DNA of 64,000 bases from positions 81,319 through 145,318 of the forward strand of contig JAQVZS010000001.1 of NCBI GenBank assembly GCA_028708075.1, read 5' to 3'. Origin of the DNA: Massilibacteroides sp. Its GTDB lineage: Bacteria; Bacteroidota; Bacteroidia; Bacteroidales; Tannerellaceae. The translations under genes and the position numbers were made by a program. Positions 45,358-57,006 of this stretch are shown in pieces (position 1 is the stretch's first letter; every line of letters starts with the position of its first letter). A model generated the notes under the pieces. The model ran no database searches, was not told the DNA's origin, and saw only the letters and a list, made by a program, of their open reading frames with translations.

Positions 45358-48300
45358 ATGAGAATCATATTTGTCCTATTTGTTCTGAATATTTTCGTGT
45401 TTGCTCATTTAAAAGCAGAATCCGGAAGAATGTTTTCGGCAGACAAAGAGCTATCGAACAGTCTTCTTTACGATATGCATCAGGATTGTTATGGGGTGAT
45501 TTGGATTGCTACCGAAGATGGGTTGAATCGATACGATGGGTCTAAATTTACCATATACAGGCACGATAATAAAAATCCGAAATCGTTACAACATAATTAC
45601 GTTCGTGTTCTTTTTGAGGATAGCCAAAAGCGTTATTTTATCGGTTTATTGAACGGACTTCAACTTTACGATCATGCTACGGATACGTTTGAAAAGGTTC
45701 TTATGCTCAATAAATCAGGGATAGAACTTAGCCCTCATGTGTTTAGCATATTAGAACGAAAAAATCATGAAATTTTAATCGGAACTTCCGGACAGGGGAT
45801 TTTTAAACTTGTCCAAGATAAAGATAGATTTTTTGCGCTTCAAGTTTACAATGATGAAATTAGCTATTTTATCAGTTGTTTGTATGAAGACCAGAAAGGA
45901 AATCTGTGGGTAGCGACTCAGGATAAAGGCCTTTTTCGCTTGAACCATAACTATGTGTTGAAGAGCTTCTTAAAAAATGGAGACGTAGGGTTGAATAGCA
46001 TTTCCAGTATTTGCGAAGATGAAGAAGGACATGTTCTGGTGGGCAGTTTGACGAAAGGCCTTTTTATGCATGATGAAAAAACAGATTCTTTTTTGCCGGT
46101 AGATTATTCGGGGGGGCGCAATCTGCCGATTAAAACTTTGTTTATTAATTCGCCCGAAGAAATTTTTCTGGGAACCGATGGATTGGGCATGAAAATATAC
46201 AAAACAAAAGAACGGGCAATTGTCGACACAACTTTCAATATTTCCAGTTTTAATTTTGAAAAATCCAAAGTTCATTCCATTTTACGGGATAACGCAGGAA
46301 ATACGTGGCTGGGTATCTTTCAGAAAGGGGTGATCCTTATCCCGGAACAGACGAATAAGTTCAATTATATTGGGTATAAATCGGTCCGCTACAATACAAT
46401 CGGAACAAATTGTGTTATGTCACTTTGTGAAGACCGGAACGGGATCGTGTGGGTTGGGGCGGATAACGATGGAATATACGGGGTACATCTGAAAGGTGGG
46501 CAGTATGCTCATTTTTATCCAACAGGCAAACCTAATTCTGTGCCTTCTACGCTCATGGCTATTTTTGAAGATTCGAACCAGGATTTGTGGCTTGGGTCTT
46601 ATCTGAATGGAATGGGACGGTTTGACAGGAATAACGGACGGTATGAGCAGGTAAAAGAATTGGTCGATGATAACGGCAGTCCCATTGAGCGGGTGTACTG
46701 TTTTGCGGAAGACTGGGAAAAGAATTTGTGGGTTGGCACGCATGGAGGTGGACTTTATCGGATGGATTTGCGTACGCGCAAAATCACGAATTTTAACCGG
46801 CCTGCGGATATGGGGTATGGCAATGAACAGAATGTTCTGGCGAATTATTGGATTAATTGTTTGTTACTTTCGTCCGACAGTACAAAATTGTATATCGGGA
46901 CGTATGATGGTTTACTTTGTCTGGATATCCCGAAGAATGATTACGGATCTACTTTTGGTACGGTGCAGTTGCTCAAAACCCGTGTGATTTATTCTATTTA
47001 TGAAGATAAACCGGGGAATATCTGGTTAGGAACGTCTGAAGGATTAATACGCGTGGATAAAGATACGCATGCGCTATCATCTTATTCGACGGAAGATGGT
47101 TTGTCAAGCAAAGTGATTTGTGCGATCCGCGGTGATCAGGCGGGTAATTTATGGATCAGTACGCATTATGGTATTTCCCAGTTTAATCCTGAAAGAGAAG
47201 ATTTTATCAATTATTATGCCAGCGACGGACTGCAAGGAAACGAGTTTAGTAAATGTGTTTCGTTTATTGATCATAACGATAATATCATTTTCGGAGGGAT
47301 CAACGGCATTACTTATTTTGATCCCAGCGAAATAAAATTTCAGAAAAAAAAGCTCGATGTACGTATTTCTGATTTTTATATTCATGATCAGCCTGTCCGA
47401 AAGGGGACGAAATCCGGTTCGAAGTCTGTGATAGATACGACGGTGGTAGATGCGAATGTTTTTCATCTGTCGCAAAAGGATAATTCGTTTAGTATCGAAT
47501 TTACGGTAATGGAATTTAATACGCCCGAGCGGATTGTTTATTCGTATAAGGTTAACGATGAGAACTGGATTAGTCTACATCCTGGCACGAACCGTGTTTC
47601 GTTTAGTAATCTTACGCCCGGAAATTATTATTTCAAAGTGAAAGCGAAAGATTATAATTCTTATTCCGACGAAAAAAGTATATCTGTAATTATATCTCCC
47701 GTATGGTATTTCTCTACGTGGGCGAAATTAGTTTATTTCTTATTGTTTCTCTCAATGCTCTATTTGATTGTCTTGCAGGTACGACAGCGTTATCGCTCAC
47801 GACAACGATTATTGCAACATCGGCATGAACAGGAAATTAATGAAGCTAAGTTACAGTTTTTTATGAATATCGCCCATGAAATACGAACACCTATGTCGCT
47901 GATCATTAGTCCCCTGAAAAAACTGATGACGACGGATACGGACAAAGAAAGACGGAAAAGTTATGGAATGATCAATCGGAATGCCGAACGGATTTTAAAC
48001 TTGATCAATCAATTGATGGATATCCGGAAAATCGATAAAGGTTTGATGACTTTAAAATTTCAAGAGGTAGAAATGGTTTCCTTTTTAAAGGAATTATGTC
48101 ATTATTTCGAATACCAGAGTAAAACGAAAAATATCCGTTTTTCTTGCAGTTCTGTTTTTGAACGGTTGGACGTGTGGGTAGATCCGAAAAACTTCGACAA
48201 AATTATCATGAATGTGCTTTCGAATGCATTTAAATATACACCTGAAGGAGGCGAAATCAATATTTGTGTAGACGTCAGCGAGGTTCGCAAAAAAAAATAT

Positions 48301-49455
48301 TGCCGGATTATTATTTCGGACACGGGGATCGGCATCCGGGAAGACGAACTGGAACTTATCTTCGAACGTTTTTATCAGATACGCAACAGCTGTAACAACT
48401 CAAATGTCAGTACTGGTATCGGACTACATTTGACCCGTTCGCTGGTCGAATTGCATCATGGCGAGATCAAGGCGGAAAGTCGGGTGAACGAAGGTACGCG
48501 TTTTATTATTCAATTACCTTTGGGTTGTGAGCACTTGAAGACAGAAGAAATTGAAGAAAATCCGGATTTGAAAATGGAATGCCCGGCTTCGTCAGAAGCC
48601 TTTTCTAGACCGTTTGAAGATGAGGATACGAAGATTCGGTCGAAGAGTAAACGTCGAGTTATGATAATTGACGATGAAGAAGAAATACGGAAATATGTGG
48701 CTGGAGAATTAGCGGGAGAATATCACATGATTGAATGTTCGGATGGGAAAGATGCTTTGCCGATGATTCTGAAAATAAAACCAGATTTGGTGATCAGCGA
48801 TATTATGATGCCCGGAATGGACGGAATCGCCCTTTGCCGGAAAATTAAACAAAATGTGAATATCAATTATATTCCGGTTATTCTTCTGACGGCTAAAACC
48901 AAAGAAGAAGACAATTTGGAGGGTTTGAGCATCGGAGCTGACGCTTATATCGTAAAGCCCTTTTATATCGAACTATTGAAGAAGACGGTGGAAAACCTTA
49001 TTCGTAACCGTGAAATCCTTCGGAACACGTATAAGGGTAGCCAACAGCAAGAGGATAAAATCACGAAGATACAGATTAAATCGGCGGATGAAAAATTGAT
49101 GGAAAGGGTGATGAAAGTGATTAACGCGAATCTGGCGAATCCGAAATTGAATGTGGAAATGATTGCAGAGGAAGTTGGAATCAGTCGGGTACATTTACAT
49201 CGTAAGTTAAAGGAACTGACTAATCAATCAACGCGCGATTTAATTCGGAATATTCGCTTGAAACAGGGGGCAGATTTGTTGGCGGATAAGAATTTGACCA
49301 TTTCCGAAGTGGCGGAAGCGACAGGTTTTACCAATCTGGGTTATTTCTCCAATGCCTTTAAAGATCTTTACGGCGTTCCCCCAAGTAGTTATATGGAAGA
49401 ACACCGTAAACATTCTACGGGATCCGGCTCTTCAACAGAAAACGAATCGGTATAA
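45358..49455 (+). CDS. Hybrid two-component system regulator (Reg_prop sensor, Y_Y_Y, HisKA, HATPase, REC, AraC HTH)
   Basis: 1365 aa; NIAHEIRTPMSLI, NVLSNAFKYTPEGG, VISDIMMPGMDGIALC, C-terminal AraC HTH (ISEVAEATGFTNLGYFSNAFKDLYGVPPSSY). Confidence 0.97.
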   Translation: MRIIFVLFVLNIFVFAHLKAESGRMFSADKELSNSLLYDMHQDCYGVIWIATEDGLNRYDGSKFTIYRHDNKNPKSLQHNYVRVLFEDSQKRYFIGLLNGLQLYDHATDTFEKVLMLNKSGIELSPHVFSILERKNHEILIGTSGQGIFKLVQDKDRFFALQVYNDEISYFISCLYEDQKGNLWVATQDKGLFRLNHNYVLKSFLKNGDVGLNSISSICEDEEGHVLVGSLTKGLFMHDEKTDSFLPVDYSGGRNLPIKTLFINSPEEIFLGTDGLGMKIYKTKERAIVDTTFNISSFNFEKSKVHSILRDNAGNTWLGIFQKGVILIPEQTNKFNYIGYKSVRYNTIGTNCVMSLCEDRNGIVWVGADNDGIYGVHLKGGQYAHFYPTGKPNSVPSTLMAIFEDSNQDLWLGSYLNGMGRFDRNNGRYEQVKELVDDNGSPIERVYCFAEDWEKNLWVGTHGGGLYRMDLRTRKITNFNRPADMGYGNEQNVLANYWINCLLLSSDSTKLYIGTYDGLLCLDIPKNDYGSTFGTVQLLKTRVIYSIYEDKPGNIWLGTSEGLIRVDKDTHALSSYSTEDGLSSKVICAIRGDQAGNLWISTHYGISQFNPEREDFINYYASDGLQGNEFSKCVSFIDHNDNIIFGGINGITYFDPSEIKFQKKKLDVRISDFYIHDQPVRKGTKSGSKSVIDTTVVDANVFHLSQKDNSFSIEFTVMEFNTPERIVYSYKVNDENWISLHPGTNRVSFSNLTPGNYYFKVKAKDYNSYSDEKSISVIISPVWYFSTWAKLVYFLLFLSMLYLIVLQVRQRYRSRQRLLQHRHEQEINEAKLQFFMNIAHEIRTPMSLIISPLKKLMTTDTDKERRKSYGMINRNAERILNLINQLMDIRKIDKGLMTLKFQEVEMVSFLKELCHYFEYQSKTKNIRFSCSSVFERLDVWVDPKNFDKIIMNVLSNAFKYTPEGGEINICVDVSEVRKKKYCRIIISDTGIGIREDELELIFERFYQIRNSCNNSNVSTGIGLHLTRSLVELHHGEIKAESRVNEGTRFIIQLPLGCEHLKTEEIEENPDLKMECPASSEAFSRPFEDEDTKIRSKSKRRVMIIDDEEEIRKYVAGELAGEYHMIECSDGKDALPMILKIKPDLVISDIMMPGMDGIALCRKIKQNVNINYIPVILLTAKTKEEDNLEGLSIGADAYIVKPFYIELLKKTVENLIRNREILRNTYKGSQQQEDKITKIQIKSADEKLMERVMKVINANLANPKLNVEMIAEEVGISRVHLHRKLKELTNQSTRDLIRNIRLKQGADLLADKNLTISEVAEATGFTNLGYFSNAFKDLYGVPPSSYMEEHRKHSTGSGSSTENESV

Positions 49456-49460
49456 TTCGG

Positions 49461-51911
49461 CTATTTTCGTTGGATAATATACGTTTTACCGGCTTCTGTC
49501 AGTATGTCGTATTCATAGACTTTATACAGTAGCGGCCATTGTGGAGTAATCTCCTGGCTGATCAACGGCGTTTTAATTTCCGGATTGCAAAATAGAGGGT
49601 TTGTATTTTCTCCGTTGGCTTTATTTAGTCCTTCACCTTTCAGTGGAATGTAGGAGCGGACGCGTAGATTGCCTCCCAGCCTCGAAAGAATTTTTGCTTT
49701 GGTTAGTTGTCCGTCGTTCCAGAAAATGTCGACGACAAAATCGCCACGGCTGACAAGTCCGCTTACGCTTCCTTTATTCCATACATCCGGTAAGGCGGGT
49801 AAAAGATGTACGGCACCGTCATGACTTTGCATTAGCATTTCCGCGATGCCGGCTGTGTAACCGAAATTGCCGTCGATTTGGAAAGGCGGATGAGCATCAA
49901 ATAAATTCGGATAGGTACGCCCATTTGGATTACGAACTTCATTATGTTCTTCCGATTCCAAAAGCACCAACATGTTTTGGATAATTTTATATGCGTGATT
50001 TCCGTCCAACAGTCTCGCCCAAAGATTTAATTTCCAGCCGATAGACCACCCTGTTGCTTCGTCGCCACGATAGATTAACGATCTTTTGGCGGCCTGAAAT
50101 AATTCGGGCTGGGAGTAAGGGGAGATTTGTTTTCCGGGATAAAGTCCGTATAAATGCGATACATGCCGGTGTTGATCTTGCGGGTTGTCTACATCCTCGA
50201 TCCATTCCTGCAGTTGATTATACTTGCCGATTTGCATAGGTGGCAGACGGTCTATTGTCTTTTTCAGGCGTTCCGAATAATTGGGGTCTTCACCTAGAAT
50301 TCGGTTTGCCATAAGCGTATTGGACAACAGCTCGAATGCAAGTTGATTGTCCATGGTTGATCCGCAGACGATAGATGAACCGCTTTCACCTTCCGGGCCG
50401 TGTTCCGGCGAAATGGAAGGCGAGGTGACCAGCCATTTGTACTTGGGGTGTTCGACTAAAAAATCTAAGAAAAAATCGGCAGCTCCTTTTAACGCAGGAT
50501 AAATTTCGTGAAGGTAGTTTTTATCTCCGTTGTATAAATAGCGTTCCCAAAGATGTTGACATAGCCAGGCACCTCCGTTCGGCCACATACCCCAGAACGG
50601 ACCGTCTATTACACCCGTAATTCGCCAAAGATCGGTATTGTGATGCGTTACCCAGCCATTGCAGCCATACATATCGAGCGCTGTTTGACGTCCGCTTTCA
50701 GATAGTTCTTTAACCATTTGAATCAATGGTTCGTGGGTTTCACTCAGATTGGTTACTTCTGCCGGCCAGTAGTTCATTTCTGTATTGATATTGATCGTGT
50801 ATTTAGAATCCCAAGGAGGTAAGAGTTTGTCATTCCAAATGCCTTGCAATGTAGCCGGTTGACCGCCGGGTTGCGACGACGAGATCAAAAGATAACGTCC
50901 GTATTGAAACAGTAATGCCGCCAAAGATGGGTCTTTTCCTTCGTGGAAGTTTTTTACCCGGATGTGTGTTTCCGCTTTAGATTCTTCGGATGTTCCCAGA
51001 TCCAGCTTGACACGATTGAAGAGGCGTTGGTAGTAGTCGATATGTTCTTTACGGGCCTGTTTATATTCCTTTTTGATGGCGGAATTCAGGAAGCCTGAAG
51101 CTTTTTTATGCTCATTTCCGTCAATCGTTTTATAGTCGACGAAGTTTGTTGCTGCTGAAAGATAGATGGTTGCCAGACTTGCACCGCTCACGGAAATACA
51201 TCGGTTTGAAACTGTTGTTTTGCCGTCGTTTGTTTTTACATAGACCTGATTTTCCAATCGCAATTTACCGGGGACAGATTCATGATCCGTCCCGCGGGCT
51301 TTCATTATCAAGCGGTCGCCTTTGGCTGTCACCGTGTTTTTAAGTGGTGAGTCATAGCTGATTGTGAAATTTAGTTTTTGAGGCTGGTCTGCCGTTATTC
51401 GTAAAATAAGAACGTTGTCGGTGAACGAAGTAAATACTTCACGGGTATAGGTGACGCCGTCTACTTGATAGGATGTCGTAGCTATGGCGTTCTCCAGATT
51501 TAAGTCCCGGTAGTAATTGGTATAGTTCTCGTGTCCCGGAAAAAGAAGATGAAGGCATCCTGCGGTCAAGTAGGGCATTCCGTTAGATGTTCCCATGAAA
51601 TTCGCCTGGATGAGGTTTTGTGCTTCTTCATTCTTTTCTTCAAAAATTAAACGGCGCACTTCCGGCAGTGTGGTTAATGCATTTTTACTATCGCATTGAT
51701 GGGGACTTCCTGCCCAGAAGGTTTCTTCATTGAATTGAAGTTTTTCTTCTGCCGGATTTCCATAGACCATAGCTCCGAGCCGTGAATTCCCGATCGGTAA
51801 GGCCTCTACCCATTCCGTTGCCGGCGATGCATACCATAATTTCAATTCATCTGCTTTTGCAGAACAAAAAAACAACAGAATAACGAATAACGGCAGACCA
51901 GTTTTTTGCAT
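49461..51911 (-). CDS. GH95 family (alpha-L-fucosidase/alpha-L-galactosidase)
   Basis: [68 protein letters not shown]. Confidence 0.94.
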   Translation of the reverse strand: MQKTGLPLFVILLFFCSAKADELKLWYASPATEWVEALPIGNSRLGAMVYGNPAEEKLQFNEETFWAGSPHQCDSKNALTTLPEVRRLIFEEKNEEAQNLIQANFMGTSNGMPYLTAGCLHLLFPGHENYTNYYRDLNLENAIATTSYQVDGVTYTREVFTSFTDNVLILRITADQPQKLNFTISYDSPLKNTVTAKGDRLIMKARGTDHESVPGKLRLENQVYVKTNDGKTTVSNRCISVSGASLATIYLSAATNFVDYKTIDGNEHKKASGFLNSAIKKEYKQARKEHIDYYQRLFNRVKLDLGTSEESKAETHIRVKNFHEGKDPSLAALLFQYGRYLLISSSQPGGQPATLQGIWNDKLLPPWDSKYTININTEMNYWPAEVTNLSETHEPLIQMVKELSESGRQTALDMYGCNGWVTHHNTDLWRITGVIDGPFWGMWPNGGAWLCQHLWERYLYNGDKNYLHEIYPALKGAADFFLDFLVEHPKYKWLVTSPSISPEHGPEGESGSSIVCGSTMDNQLAFELLSNTLMANRILGEDPNYSERLKKTIDRLPPMQIGKYNQLQEWIEDVDNPQDQHRHVSHLYGLYPGKQISPYSQPELFQAAKRSLIYRGDEATGWSIGWKLNLWARLLDGNHAYKIIQNMLVLLESEEHNEVRNPNGRTYPNLFDAHPPFQIDGNFGYTAGIAEMLMQSHDGAVHLLPALPDVWNKGSVSGLVSRGDFVVDIFWNDGQLTKAKILSRLGGNLRVRSYIPLKGEGLNKANGENTNPLFCNPEIKTPLISQEITPQWPLLYKVYEYDILTEAGKTYIIQRK

Positions 51912-51922
51912 AATTCTTAAGG

Positions 51923-53470
51923 TTACAATTCGATTTCCAATAAAACGACGGATTTAGAGGGTAAATTTACAGATAAATTTCCGTCGACAATCTTCGCGTC
52001 TTTAAAATCTTTTAGTTTGACTGTTTCCGGTGCATCGAACGTATTATGATCGTTTATTTTTGCTGAGCTAAGCAGTTTGCCTGTAATTTTCTTTGCCTTG
52101 ATTCCATTCAATACTGTTTTGAGGGATTGACTGTTGTCCGGATCGATATTCACTAATGTAATATGGATTTTCCCGTCCGCACTTTTTGAAGCGGACGCAC
52201 TGATGGCGTTCATTTTTATCCCCCGGTGCTCGATTGTGTTTCCGGTAAAATGAAGGGGAATCATTGTCGCTTCCTGATGGACTTTATACAGGTAATATAC
52301 CCAATAAGTCGGGGTCAATACCATTTTATCTTCTTGGGTCAAGATAACGGCTTGCAAAACATTGATTGTTTGCGCGATATTTGCCATATGAACACGGTCA
52401 CAGTGATTGTTGAAAATGTTTAACGTCACTCCGGCGACAATGGCGTCGCGCAAGGTGTTTTGTTGGTATAAAAAACCGGGATTGGTGCCGGGTTCCACAT
52501 CGTACCAGGTACCCCATTCGTCTGGGATAAGGGAGATTTTTTTCTCCGGATCGTATTTGTCCATGATGGTGGCGTGCTTCTGTACCAGTTCTCCCATGAA
52601 GTGCGCTTTTTCAATTGTGGTTAAATATTCTTCCTTGTCGAATTGCGTGGCAGATCCTTTTTGATTCCATGAACGTGGTACAGTATAATAATGTAAAGAA
52701 AGTCCTTGCATTTGTCGGCCGATCTTTTTCATTAGTGTTTCCGTCCAATAATAATCGTCCGAATTAGCTCCGCCGGCTATTTTATAAAGCCGGTTGTCTC
52801 CGTAATTTCGGCAGTAAGTCGCATATCGACGGTATTGATCCGTGTAAAAATCGGCCGTCATGTTTCCTCCGCATCCCCAGTTTTCGTTGCCAACTCCCCA
52901 GAACTTGACTTTCCAGGGTCTTTCCCTACCGTTTTTGCGACGCAAGTTGGACATGGGACTTTCGCCGTCAAAAGTCAGGTATTCTACCCATTTAGACATT
53001 TCTTCCACCGAGCCACTGCCTACATTTCCACAGATGTAAGGTTCGCATTCCAACTGTTCGCAAAGATCCATGAATTCATGTGTTCCAAAAGCATTATCTT
53101 CGACGACTCCCCCCCAATGTGTGTTGACCATTTTCGGACGTTCGCTTCTGGGGCCTATTCCGTCCCTCCAGTGATATTCATCGGCAAAACAACCTCCCGG
53201 CCAGCGTAAGTTGGGGATTTGAATGTCTTTTAACGCTTTTACGACATCGTTACGGATACCTCTCGTGTTTGGAATCGGCGAATCTTCGCCTACCCAAAAA
53301 CCTCCGTAAATACAGTGGCCTAGGTGTTCTGAGAAATGGCCGTAAATGTGTTTGCTGATCGTTTGATTCCCTTGATCTGCATTTAAAATCAACGTGTTGT
53401 CCTGTCCGCTTATTGACGAGACAAGTCCTGAGGCTATGCAAAGCGTAGCTAACGTTTTTTTTAGTTTCAT
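51923..53470 (-). CDS. Alpha-L-arabinofuranosidase, GH51
   Basis: [42 protein letters not shown] acid/base, [15 protein letters not shown] nucleophile. Confidence 0.95.
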   Translation of the reverse strand: MKLKKTLATLCIASGLVSSISGQDNTLILNADQGNQTISKHIYGHFSEHLGHCIYGGFWVGEDSPIPNTRGIRNDVVKALKDIQIPNLRWPGGCFADEYHWRDGIGPRSERPKMVNTHWGGVVEDNAFGTHEFMDLCEQLECEPYICGNVGSGSVEEMSKWVEYLTFDGESPMSNLRRKNGRERPWKVKFWGVGNENWGCGGNMTADFYTDQYRRYATYCRNYGDNRLYKIAGGANSDDYYWTETLMKKIGRQMQGLSLHYYTVPRSWNQKGSATQFDKEEYLTTIEKAHFMGELVQKHATIMDKYDPEKKISLIPDEWGTWYDVEPGTNPGFLYQQNTLRDAIVAGVTLNIFNNHCDRVHMANIAQTINVLQAVILTQEDKMVLTPTYWVYYLYKVHQEATMIPLHFTGNTIEHRGIKMNAISASASKSADGKIHITLVNIDPDNSQSLKTVLNGIKAKKITGKLLSSAKINDHNTFDAPETVKLKDFKDAKIVDGNLSVNLPSKSVVLLEIEL

Positions 53471-53670
53471 GGTTAGAATAAATTTAAATGATTAAAACTA
53501 TATATGATGATTTGTACGGGTTATTATACTTCTGGTTCTCTCTTTTGCAAAAATAGAAATTTGTTGTTTTTGCTACACTGAATTATGATACATATATTTA
53601 TTTGTACGTAACATTTGCGCGATATTGATTGAAAATAAATGTTTATGATGCTAACTTATTGCTGAAAATA

Positions 53671-53708
53671 AAAAAACCAGTCGTTTTTTGAAAGACGACT
53701 GGTTTTTT
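53671..53708. terminator. Terminator downstream of ABC-2 permease gene
   Basis: AAAAAACCAGTCGT ... ACGACTGGTTTTTT, 14-bp perfect arms. Confidence 0.85.
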
Positions 53709-53727
53709 GAAAAAGTAAAAAATGGTT

Positions 53728-54702
53728 CTATCTGGATCGGATTTCTCTTTTCATGAATAAAACATAAGATAGAGCAAAACAAATCACTGTCGCCGCAATC
53801 AGACCCGTTAGTTGCGGCCAGACGACCATCAAGCTCTGTCCCAACGGAAGCGGACTGGGTAAAGAACCATATACTTGTTCCATCGTAAGCGGGCCGATAC
53901 TACGTACGGATGGTATGAGTAACGCTGTTGTCGCTTCATTGAACAGGTGCGCCGGATCGACGCGAAGCAGATCGAGTATAAATCGCTGGTAATTGATAAT
54001 CTGATGAGAGGATGCCATTTCTGATGGAGCCATACCTTTAGCAATTAGATTGACCAGCATATTGTAAAAAACGCTGAAGAATAACCAGACAGCAATCGCG
54101 GCGAGAGCAGATGTCGCTGCCTGCCTGCATTGTACCGACAGTAAGATTGATAAGTTTAACCAGAAGGCGACATATACACAGGCCAACAGTAAAAAAAAGA
54201 TGACGCGGAAAAATTCTTCAACTGTAGGCGGTATCCCGATAATGACTAATCCTAATCCCATCATGAGAAAACCTAAAGAAAAGAATAAGACGCTGATTAC
54301 AATAAAGGCACCCGTAAATTTGGCATTAATCAGGTAGTCTCTCGGTATTGGCTGTGAAAGCATAAAACTGAGTGTTCCTCTGTTTATTTCCGAATTGATG
54401 GCGTCGAATCCCATGCATATCCCCAGAACTGGACCTAAGAATGTGATGAAGACCAAAAAGGATGGCATTGTTCCATCTGAGAGAGTAAAGAGTTTCAGAA
54501 AAAAGAAACTGCCTTCCGGATCGTTTGGTTTGACGCTGTCGGCGATGCTGATTAAGGTCGTGTACATCGATCCTGCGCAAGTGAGGACAATGATTGCTAG
54601 CATAATAATAAAACGCCAACTGCGTACCTGATCCGAAATTTCCTTTTGTACGATTACATTAAAGGGGTTTGGTTTTGTTCTTTTATGTTTAGTTTGAGTC
54701 AT
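53728..54702 (-). CDS. ABC-2 type transporter permease
   Basis: Six-TM-like protein; INSEINRGTLSFMLSQPIPRDYLINAKF motif. Confidence 0.88.
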   Translation of the reverse strand: MTQTKHKRTKPNPFNVIVQKEISDQVRSWRFIIMLAIIVLTCAGSMYTTLISIADSVKPNDPEGSFFFLKLFTLSDGTMPSFLVFITFLGPVLGICMGFDAINSEINRGTLSFMLSQPIPRDYLINAKFTGAFIVISVLFFSLGFLMMGLGLVIIGIPPTVEEFFRVIFFLLLACVYVAFWLNLSILLSVQCRQAATSALAAIAVWLFFSVFYNMLVNLIAKGMAPSEMASSHQIINYQRFILDLLRVDPAHLFNEATTALLIPSVRSIGPLTMEQVYGSLPSPLPLGQSLMVVWPQLTGLIAATVICFALSYVLFMKREIRSR

Positions 54703-55666
54703 TTTTCTCTCCTCCTTCGAAATAAAGGTTATAGATATCGTCCAAGCCGTATTCTTTTCTTACCAAATGATTTAGGGGAAGGCCTGACGCAATGAAAAGG
54801 CTAGCAATTTCAGCGGTTATGTCGTGAGAACATGTCAAAATGAATTTCCCCTCTTTGAATTGCATATTGTTTACACCATTGATTTTTCGCAGTTGGTTTT
54901 CTATTTTGAAAAAGGCTTCCGTTTCTTTTTTCTCCTCGAATGCGTCGGAACCTGCGGTCACAATCACTGGCTTATCAGCAAAAAGCCGTTTGGACAGGGA
55001 TTGGATATCTCCTTCGTCCAACAATTTCCCTTTGACAAACAAACCTACCCGGTCGCATACCCGTTGAACTTGATGAAGGTGATGCGAAGAAAAAAGAACC
55101 GTGATTCTGTCTTCCCGGCTTAACTGAACAATCAGATCGAGCAATTCCTGAATTCCTGACGGGTCGAGCCCCAGCGTCGGTTCGTCTAAAATAATTACCT
55201 GCGGATTTTTAATTAGTACATTAGCTAAACCAAGCCGTTGCCGCATGCCGCGTGAATATTTTCCTGTCAGCTTTTGGGCTTCTCCTGTCATGCCAACGCG
55301 CCCTAAAACATCCAGTGCTTTATCCTCAGCTTCCCGGTTGTTCAATCCATTTAGTTTTGCGGTGTAAATTAAATTGTCCAAACCGGAACGATCTTCGTAA
55401 AAGCCCACATTTTCCGGCAAATAACCGGCAACTTTTTTAACTTCTATCGGTTGTGATTCCGAATTATAACCACATACGGTAACGTTTCCCTCTGTCGGTT
55501 CGCTAAGCCCCAATAACATCAGAATTGTGGTCGATTTTCCTGCACCGTTAGGCCCTAACAAGCCGAATACTTCTCCCTTACCGATTGTGAGGTTTAAATG
55601 ATCGACCGCCGTAAAATTGCCGTATTTTTTGGTCAGCCCGACAATTTCAATAATCGGTTCTTTCAT
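54689..55666 (-). CDS. ABC transporter ATP-binding protein
   Basis: GLLGPNGAGKSTTILML Walker A, YSRGMRQRLGLANVLI signature, VIILDEPTLGLDP Walker B. Confidence 0.96.
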   Translation of the reverse strand: MKEPIIEIVGLTKKYGNFTAVDHLNLTIGKGEVFGLLGPNGAGKSTTILMLLGLSEPTEGNVTVCGYNSESQPIEVKKVAGYLPENVGFYEDRSGLDNLIYTAKLNGLNNREAEDKALDVLGRVGMTGEAQKLTGKYSRGMRQRLGLANVLIKNPQVIILDEPTLGLDPSGIQELLDLIVQLSREDRITVLFSSHHLHQVQRVCDRVGLFVKGKLLDEGDIQSLSKRLFADKPVIVTAGSDAFEEKKETEAFFKIENQLRKINGVNNMQFKEGKFILTCSHDITAEIASLFIASGLPLNHLVRKEYGLDDIYNLYFEGGEKNDSN

Positions 55667-55668
55667 TG

Positions 55669-56820
55669 TTACCTCCTTCCGTATTTCCGAAACAGGTAAT
55701 AAACGCTACCCAGGGCAACTAGGATAATCAGTACTCCCAGCCATCCGGCCAATATAGACGCTTTTACAGAAATCCGGAATTCGGCGTTGGCGGTTGCTTC
55801 GGGTGTTTTAGCTTCCATTCTGGTTATGTAATCTCCGACAATCGCCTTGGAAGAAGCTTTGACGGAAGCAATCACACGCATACTTTCGCCTGCGTTCAAC
55901 CGAGCGATCTGAGATGGTTCGAACGTGACTGACCAGTCGACGGGCGAAGTGGCGTTTAATTTGATGTCTTTTAATTCGGCGGAACCGGTGTTTTTCACTT
56001 CTAGTTCGATCTTTTTGTTTTCCCCGGCGGTCAGACTGGTACTTAAAAGTCCTTTGGGCGTTGTTAGTTCCATGTTATAAGTCCCGGTAATGACAGCTTC
56101 GATGGCCAGTTCGGCAGAAGTTGTGGATGTGGATGCCCGAAGCGGGATTTTATAGCTTCCTGCGGCAACAGTTGCTGGGGCTGTAACTTCAATCGTTACA
56201 TTTTTCGTGGCATTCGCTGCAACACTTACGGAAGTCGCTTGTTTATAATCCGGCTTGAAATTCACATTCCAGCCTCTTGGCGTTTCAGCAGTAAGGGCGT
56301 ATAATTGTTCTTCTGCCGTTTGGTTTTTTAATATGGCGTTGTAGGTGAAGGTTGATTTGGAATTGCCCTGCATATTGATCTGGTCGCAGCTGAATTCCGA
56401 TTTGTTCGTTCCCTGTTCCGAAACTCGAATGTTGAGATGTAACGTATCGCATCCCTGCGCAATAATACGGAATGGATAATTCCCTTTGTTTACCTGATGA
56501 GGAACTTTTATATTCAACGAGACGCTCTTTTTCTCTCCTGCCAAAACAGATAATTGATTGATCGTCCAGTTCCCGGATTTTAAAGAATATTCCCAACTAT
56601 GCGGCAATCCGGTAATGGAAATATCGGTGGTTTGCTTCTCCTCACTTTGATTGATTAGGTCGATGCTGAAATTGACCGATTCTCCCGGGGGGACAGAAAT
56701 TTTAGTAAACGGGGTGTACAATTTTGTGTTTTTCTCCGATGCTGAAGCCTGATTAACAGAACAAATAATGGCTCCTAAAATGCTAAGCAAAAAAATAAAA
56801 GTTTTCGTTCGCATTGACAT
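55669..56820 (-). CDS. NEW3/NPCBM-associated domain membrane-anchored protein
   Basis: Signal peptide, repeated NEW3-like modules (NTGSAELKDIKLNATSPVDWSVTFEPSQIARLNAGES), C-terminal TM anchor. Confidence 0.8.
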   Translation of the reverse strand: MSMRTKTFIFLLSILGAIICSVNQASASEKNTKLYTPFTKISVPPGESVNFSIDLINQSEEKQTTDISITGLPHSWEYSLKSGNWTINQLSVLAGEKKSVSLNIKVPHQVNKGNYPFRIIAQGCDTLHLNIRVSEQGTNKSEFSCDQINMQGNSKSTFTYNAILKNQTAEEQLYALTAETPRGWNVNFKPDYKQATSVSVAANATKNVTIEVTAPATVAAGSYKIPLRASTSTTSAELAIEAVITGTYNMELTTPKGLLSTSLTAGENKKIELEVKNTGSAELKDIKLNATSPVDWSVTFEPSQIARLNAGESMRVIASVKASSKAIVGDYITRMEAKTPEATANAEFRISVKASILAGWLGVLIILVALGSVYYLFRKYGRR

Positions 56821-56952
56821 AAAAAATTCCTCCTAAATTTTAAATGATTAACAATACGAGGTCCAAAAGTAAAGCGTTATAGAAATACTTTTTCCTAAAT
56901 GATTTTAAAAAAAGTGAAAAGTGACGAGAATTTTTTTCTTCTCGAAGAATCT

Positions 56953-56990
56953 TTTTCTTGTTCGAGATAAACTATTTTCTTGTTCGAGAT
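56953..56990. repeat. Tandem direct repeat TTTTCTTGTTCGAGAT x2, 22-bp period
   Basis: Copies at 56953-56968 and 56975-56990. Confidence 0.85.
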
Positions 56991-57006
56991 TAATTGTTAT
57001 TTTGAT

